Assembly: GCA_030533415.1 (NCBI GenBank)
Contig: JAUNJE010000031.1
Location: forward strand, 1 to 33,308
From: Eubacteriales bacterium
GTDB taxonomy: Bacteria > Bacillota > Clostridia > Oscillospirales > Oscillospiraceae
Length of the DNA stretch: 33,308 bases
Direction: 5' to 3'
Part shown: positions 30,357 to 33,308 of the stretch, piece after piece
How positions within the stretch are numbered: the first letter of the stretch is position 1
Layout: every line of letters begins with the position of its first letter
The notes under the pieces: model-generated
What the model saw: the letters and a program-made list of their open reading frames with translations, nothing else
What the model was told of the DNA's origin: nothing
Databases searched by the model: none
Program-made: the position numbers and the translations under genes

Positions 30357-32705
30357 ATGCTGAGTCTTTGTAATCATTGGGAATTTATCCCGCAATGGTT
30401 TGATGGATTTGCCATTGGAGAGGGGGAGGGCACGCCTGTCCGCCTGCCCCATACGGTGCGGGAGGTCCCCCAGCATTACGCGGACCACACATCCTATCAG
30501 ATGGTCTGCGGCTACCGGAAAAAAATCACACTGGGAGAGGAATTGGCCGGAAAGCGGCTGTTTCTGCAATTTGACGGCGCGGCCCACATTGCCACCGTCT
30601 ACATGAACGGCCGGGAACTGGCCTGCCACCGCTGCGGCTATACGGCGTTTCGTGTGGAGATCACCGGTGAGGTAACGTTGGGCGAGGAAAGCCTGCTCAG
30701 CGTGAAGCTGGATACCACGGAAAATCCCGATGTGCCGCCCTTCGGCTTCGTCATCGATTACCTGACCTACGGCGGATTGTACCGGGAGGTTTGGCTGGAT
30801 GTCCGGGAGAATAGCTTCCTTGAGGACCTGTACATCACCACACCCACGCTGACCACGCTGAACCTGCGCGCCACAGTGCAGAACGGAGAGGGCTGCTCCC
30901 TGAAAGTGGAGCTGACCAAGGGCGGCCGGGTCCTGGTGCAGGGGTCTTACCCGGTGGGGGAACCGGTTGTTATGAACTGCCCCAATGTGAAGCCCTGGGA
31001 TACGGAGCGTCCCGTCCGCTACACCTGCCGTGTCTGCCTGATGCGGGACGGGACTGTGCTGGATGTGCAGGCGGTGAAGTTTGGCTTCCGCACGGCGGAA
31101 TTCCGGGCTGACGGCTTCTATCTCAATGGCAAAAAGACCTTCCTGCGGGGCCTGAACCGGCACCAGTGCTATCCCTATGTGGGCTATGCCGTGCCGGAAC
31201 GGCTGCAGCGGGAGGATGCCCGGATCCTGAAGGAGGAGCTGAGCTGCGTGGCCGTGCGCACTTCGCATTATCCCCAGAGCCAGTATTTTATCGACGAATG
31301 CGACCGGAGGGGCCTGCTGGTGCTGACGGAGATTCCCGGCTGGCAGCATGTGGGGAGCGAAGAGTGGAAGGATCAGGCGGTGGAGAATACCCGGGAGATG
31401 GTTCTGCAGTACCGCAACCATCCCAGCATCATCCTGTGGGGCGTGCGGATCAATGAAAGCCAGGACGACGACGAACTGTACCGCCGCACAAATGCCGTGG
31501 CCCATGAACTGGACCCCAGCCGCGCCACCTCCGGCGTCCGCAATTTTGAAAAGAGCAGTCTGCTGGAGGATGTGTATTCGTTCAACGATTTCTCCCATAC
31601 CGGCGGCAATTCCGGGTGTAAGCCCAAAAAGTCCGTCACGCCCGACGGGACGAAAGCCCTTGTCATCACAGAGCACAACGGCCATATGTTCCCCACCAAG
31701 CCCTATGACACCTGGCAGCGCCGCCAGGAGCAGGCCCTGCGCCATGCCCGGGTCCAGGAGGACGCGGCGGCCGACGGCGATCACGCAGGCTGCTTTGGCT
31801 GGTGCATGTTTGACTATCCCACCCACAAGGATTTCGGCTCCGGGGACCGGGTGTGCTACCATGGCGTTATGGATGCCTTCCGGAATCCCAAGCTGGCGGC
31901 GGCCCTCTACGCCAGCCAGGGAGAGGGGCGGCCTGTCCTGGAGATAGGCTCCTCCCTGGACATTGGAGATTATCCGGGCGGCATGATTGGTGACATCTAC
32001 GTCTTTACCAACGCCGATTCCGTGTCCCTGTATAAAAACGGCAGCTTTGTGGCCAAGCTGTCCAAGGGCGAATGGAAGGGGCTGCCTCACGGCCCCATGG
32101 CCGCGGACGATACCATCGGCTGCTTGCTGGAAACCCAGGAGGGCTTCGACAAAAAGAAAGCGGAGCTGCTGCATGCCTGCCTGCTGACGGTGCAGAAGAA
32201 GGGACTGACGGGGCTGAACCCGGCGGATATGGCGAAGCTCGGCTATGCCATGGTGAAATACGGCCTGAAATATTCCGATGCCGTGGCGCTTTATGGCAGG
32301 TATGTGGGCAATTGGGGCGGCGAAGCCACGGTGTGGCGGATGGATGCGGAGAAAGACGGAACCATAGTATCGTCCCGCACCTGCTGCCATGGCGCGAAGC
32401 TGCATTTGGAAGCGGCGGCAAGCCATACGGCTCTTTCCGAAGGGGATACTTATGATATGGCGGCAGTGCGCATCCGTATTCTGGATGAGCATGGCAACTT
32501 ATCGCCCTATGCCCAGCTGCCGGTTCAGTTCCGGCTGGAAGGGGCTGCGGAGCTGGTCGGTCCCACGGTAGCCGTTGCCGAGGGCGGCATGACCGGGACT
32601 TACCTGAAAACCGTGGGCAAAGGCGGCAGGGCGCTGCTCACCATTACCACAGCCCAGACCGAGCCGGTGACAATTGCCTTTACGGTGGACTGCCCGGAAG
32701 CGTAA
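30357..32705 (+). CDS. Glycoside hydrolase family 2 (beta-galactosidase-like)
   Basis: 782 residues. Domain order: N-terminal sugar-binding jelly roll (about 1-155: RLPHTVREVP, VYMNGRELACHRCGYTAFRVEIT), an immunoglobulin-like domain (156-245), a TIM barrel (246-540) and C-terminal beta domains. Catalytic residues: acid/base Glu367 in WGVRINES and nucleophile Glu439 in VITEHNGHM; NRHQCYPYVG and RTSHYPQSQYFIDECDRRGLLVLTEIP also fit the family. It cleaves beta-linked galactose, glucuronate or related terminal sugars; the barrel does not tell which. There is no signal peptide, so it is intracellular and probably acts on imported oligosaccharides. GGAGG lies eight bases before the ATG, with its own promoter and terminator. 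Confidence 0.9.
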   Translation: MLSLCNHWEFIPQWFDGFAIGEGEGTPVRLPHTVREVPQHYADHTSYQMVCGYRKKITLGEELAGKRLFLQFDGAAHIATVYMNGRELACHRCGYTAFRVEITGEVTLGEESLLSVKLDTTENPDVPPFGFVIDYLTYGGLYREVWLDVRENSFLEDLYITTPTLTTLNLRATVQNGEGCSLKVELTKGGRVLVQGSYPVGEPVVMNCPNVKPWDTERPVRYTCRVCLMRDGTVLDVQAVKFGFRTAEFRADGFYLNGKKTFLRGLNRHQCYPYVGYAVPERLQREDARILKEELSCVAVRTSHYPQSQYFIDECDRRGLLVLTEIPGWQHVGSEEWKDQAVENTREMVLQYRNHPSIILWGVRINESQDDDELYRRTNAVAHELDPSRATSGVRNFEKSSLLEDVYSFNDFSHTGGNSGCKPKKSVTPDGTKALVITEHNGHMFPTKPYDTWQRRQEQALRHARVQEDAAADGDHAGCFGWCMFDYPTHKDFGSGDRVCYHGVMDAFRNPKLAAALYASQGEGRPVLEIGSSLDIGDYPGGMIGDIYVFTNADSVSLYKNGSFVAKLSKGEWKGLPHGPMAADDTIGCLLETQEGFDKKKAELLHACLLTVQKKGLTGLNPADMAKLGYAMVKYGLKYSDAVALYGRYVGNWGGEATVWRMDAEKDGTIVSSRTCCHGAKLHLEAAASHTALSEGDTYDMAAVRIRILDEHGNLSPYAQLPVQFRLEGAAELVGPTVAVAEGGMTGTYLKTVGKGGRALLTITTAQTEPVTIAFTVDCPEA

Positions 32706-32736
32706 CGGAACGGTATTCGAATTTCATAAATACTGC

Positions 32737-32770
32737 GGGGCGGAGACATATCTCCGCCCTGCTGCTTTTT
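32737..32770 (+). terminator. Terminator of the GH2 gene
   Basis: A 9-bp stem GGGCGGAGA (32738-32746)/TCTCCGCCC (32751-32759), then TGCTGCTTTTTG. Confidence 0.75.
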
Positions 32771-32801
32771 GAAGAAAAAAGCGAATTCTTTTTCCCGCCT
32801 A

Positions 32802-32830
32802 TTGACAACAGGGAAAAGCGGATGTATACT
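32802..32830 (+). promoter_or_regulatory. Promoter of the metal-binding protein gene
   Basis: TTGACA (32802-32807), a 17-bp spacer and TATACT (32825-32830). Confidence 0.8.
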
Positions 32831-32840
32831 TGTTTTAACA

Positions 32841-32860
32841 AATGAATGATTGCTCATATG
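32841..32860. promoter_or_regulatory. ArsR/SmtB-type operator
   Basis: The minus strand reads ATATGAGCAATCATTCATT. The core TGAGCAATCATTCA follows the TGAAC...TTCA pattern of SmtB/CzrA/ZiaR-type operators. It lies just after the -10, where a repressor would block transcription. No repressor gene is in the window. Confidence 0.6.
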
Positions 32861-32886
32861 TTAAAATAATAAAAGGAGGAGATTCC

Positions 32887-33270
32887 ATGGAAAAGAAAGT
32901 CTACATCATCGAAAATCTGGACTGTGCCAACTGCGCGGCAAAGATTGAGGATAAGTTCAACGCGCATCCCAAGGTGCAGGAGGCGGTCATCACCTTTTCC
33001 ACCCGGCAGCTGCGGCTGACGGCGGAGGATCCGGACGCACTGATTCCGGAATTGCAGGAAATCGCCCGGAAGATAGAGAGTGAAGCAGTCATCTACCCCA
33101 GGGACAAGGCCCATAAGAAGGCACAGCACCGGGGAGAACATCATCATGAGCACGAAGACGGATGCTGCTGTGGTCATGAGCACCACCACGAGCATGACCA
33201 TGATGACGAATGTGGCTGCGGTCATGAGCACCACCACGAGCATGACCATGATGATGAGCTATTGTTCTGA
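32887..33270 (+). CDS. HMA-domain metal-binding protein with His-rich tail
   Basis: 127 residues. An N-terminal heavy-metal-associated domain has LDCANCAAKIEDKF, with metal ligands Cys13 and Cys16, and runs to about residue 70. A tail of about 45 residues follows, rich in His, Asp, Glu and Cys and built from two near-identical units, CCCGHEHHHEHDHDDE and CGCGHEHHHEHDHDDE. It probably binds zinc, cadmium, cobalt or nickel. The ATG has AAAGGAGGA nine to ten bases upstream. In relatives such genes precede P-type metal ATPases; here the window ends just after it. The ArsR/SmtB-like operator upstream supports metal-induced expression. Confidence 0.85.
   Translation: MEKKVYIIENLDCANCAAKIEDKFNAHPKVQEAVITFSTRQLRLTAEDPDALIPELQEIARKIESEAVIYPRDKAHKKAQHRGEHHHEHEDGCCCGHEHHHEHDHDDECGCGHEHHHEHDHDDELLF
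33172..33267 (+). repeat. 48-bp tandem duplication coding the His-rich tail
   Basis: The unit beginning GGTCATGAGCACCACCACG at 33172 recurs at 33220 with almost no change, giving two in-frame 16-residue metal-binding units. Confidence 0.85.
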
Positions 33271-33308
33271 AATCATTCTTGCACAATAGTATATGCCGCG
33301 CGTTACTA

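Noticed and set aside
30351-32492. A 713-codon open frame on the minus strand
   Set aside because: It is antisense to the GH2 gene; it is a composition effect of GC-rich coding sequence and shows no domain.
33089-33286. His/Arg-rich minus-strand frames over the tail of the HMA gene
   Set aside because: Mirror image of the His-rich repeat; no start signal.

Overview
The window looks like chromosomal DNA of a gut-type clostridium, probably Oscillospirales or a related Clostridia lineage. The grounds are AGGAGG-type ribosome sites, TTGACA/TATAAT promoters, moderately high GC in the backbone genes, a sortase B, an ECF-transporter S component, and accessory genes of kinds common in clostridial integrative elements. 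The genus cannot be named from sequence alone.

Left edge (1-1421): the 3' end of a tRNA-Leu with its terminator, then a 1.08-kb internally deleted IS66-family element. The segment following tRNA-Leu (53-196) is a diverged inverted copy of the segment at 1280-1421.

Accessory island (about 1422-17172): it is bounded by a near-identical direct repeat (1280-1421 and 17173-17316), and the right copy ends in the CCA of tRNA-Lys, so the island probably entered at the tRNA-Lys 3' end. Most genes are on the minus strand. From left to right it carries: an AT-rich two-gene operon (HEXXH metalloprotease-like protein plus a Cys-rich protein); a phosphatase remnant; a DUF1016/YhcG-N protein; a ligase-Ku non-homologous end-joining pair; a cytosine methyltransferase broken by two frameshifts; an intact holin-like type I toxin with an antisense antitoxin promoter; three translationally coupled serine recombinases (one intact, one without a catalytic domain, one frameshifted); a 47-aa protein; a sigma-like factor; an IS1182-type remnant; a broken adenine methyltransferase; and small accessory genes including a DUF4314 protein. 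No relaxase or type IV secretion gene is seen, so this looks like a decaying, non-conjugative integrative element.

Backbone (17315-33308): tRNA-Lys and tRNA-Gln with their promoter; a GH18 glycosidase; a membrane protein; a membrane-anchored protein of unknown role; a GT8 glycosyltransferase; a DUF362/ferredoxin protein; an alpha/beta-hydrolase overlapping an SGNH-type esterase; a membrane-anchored LRR-like protein followed by a class B sortase; an ECF S component coupled to a SAM methyltransferase; a Sel1-repeat gene between two IS1182-type remnants; a GH2 glycosidase; and, at the right edge, a His-rich HMA metal-binding protein under a promoter with an ArsR/SmtB-like operator. The carbohydrate-active enzymes and esterases fit a glycan-degrading gut bacterium.

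The best candidates for something undescribed are the AT-rich protease operon with its structured leader, the end-joining pair carried beside a three-recombinase module, and the tRNA-associated repeat that brackets the island. No function was tested by database search; assignments rest on motifs read by eye.
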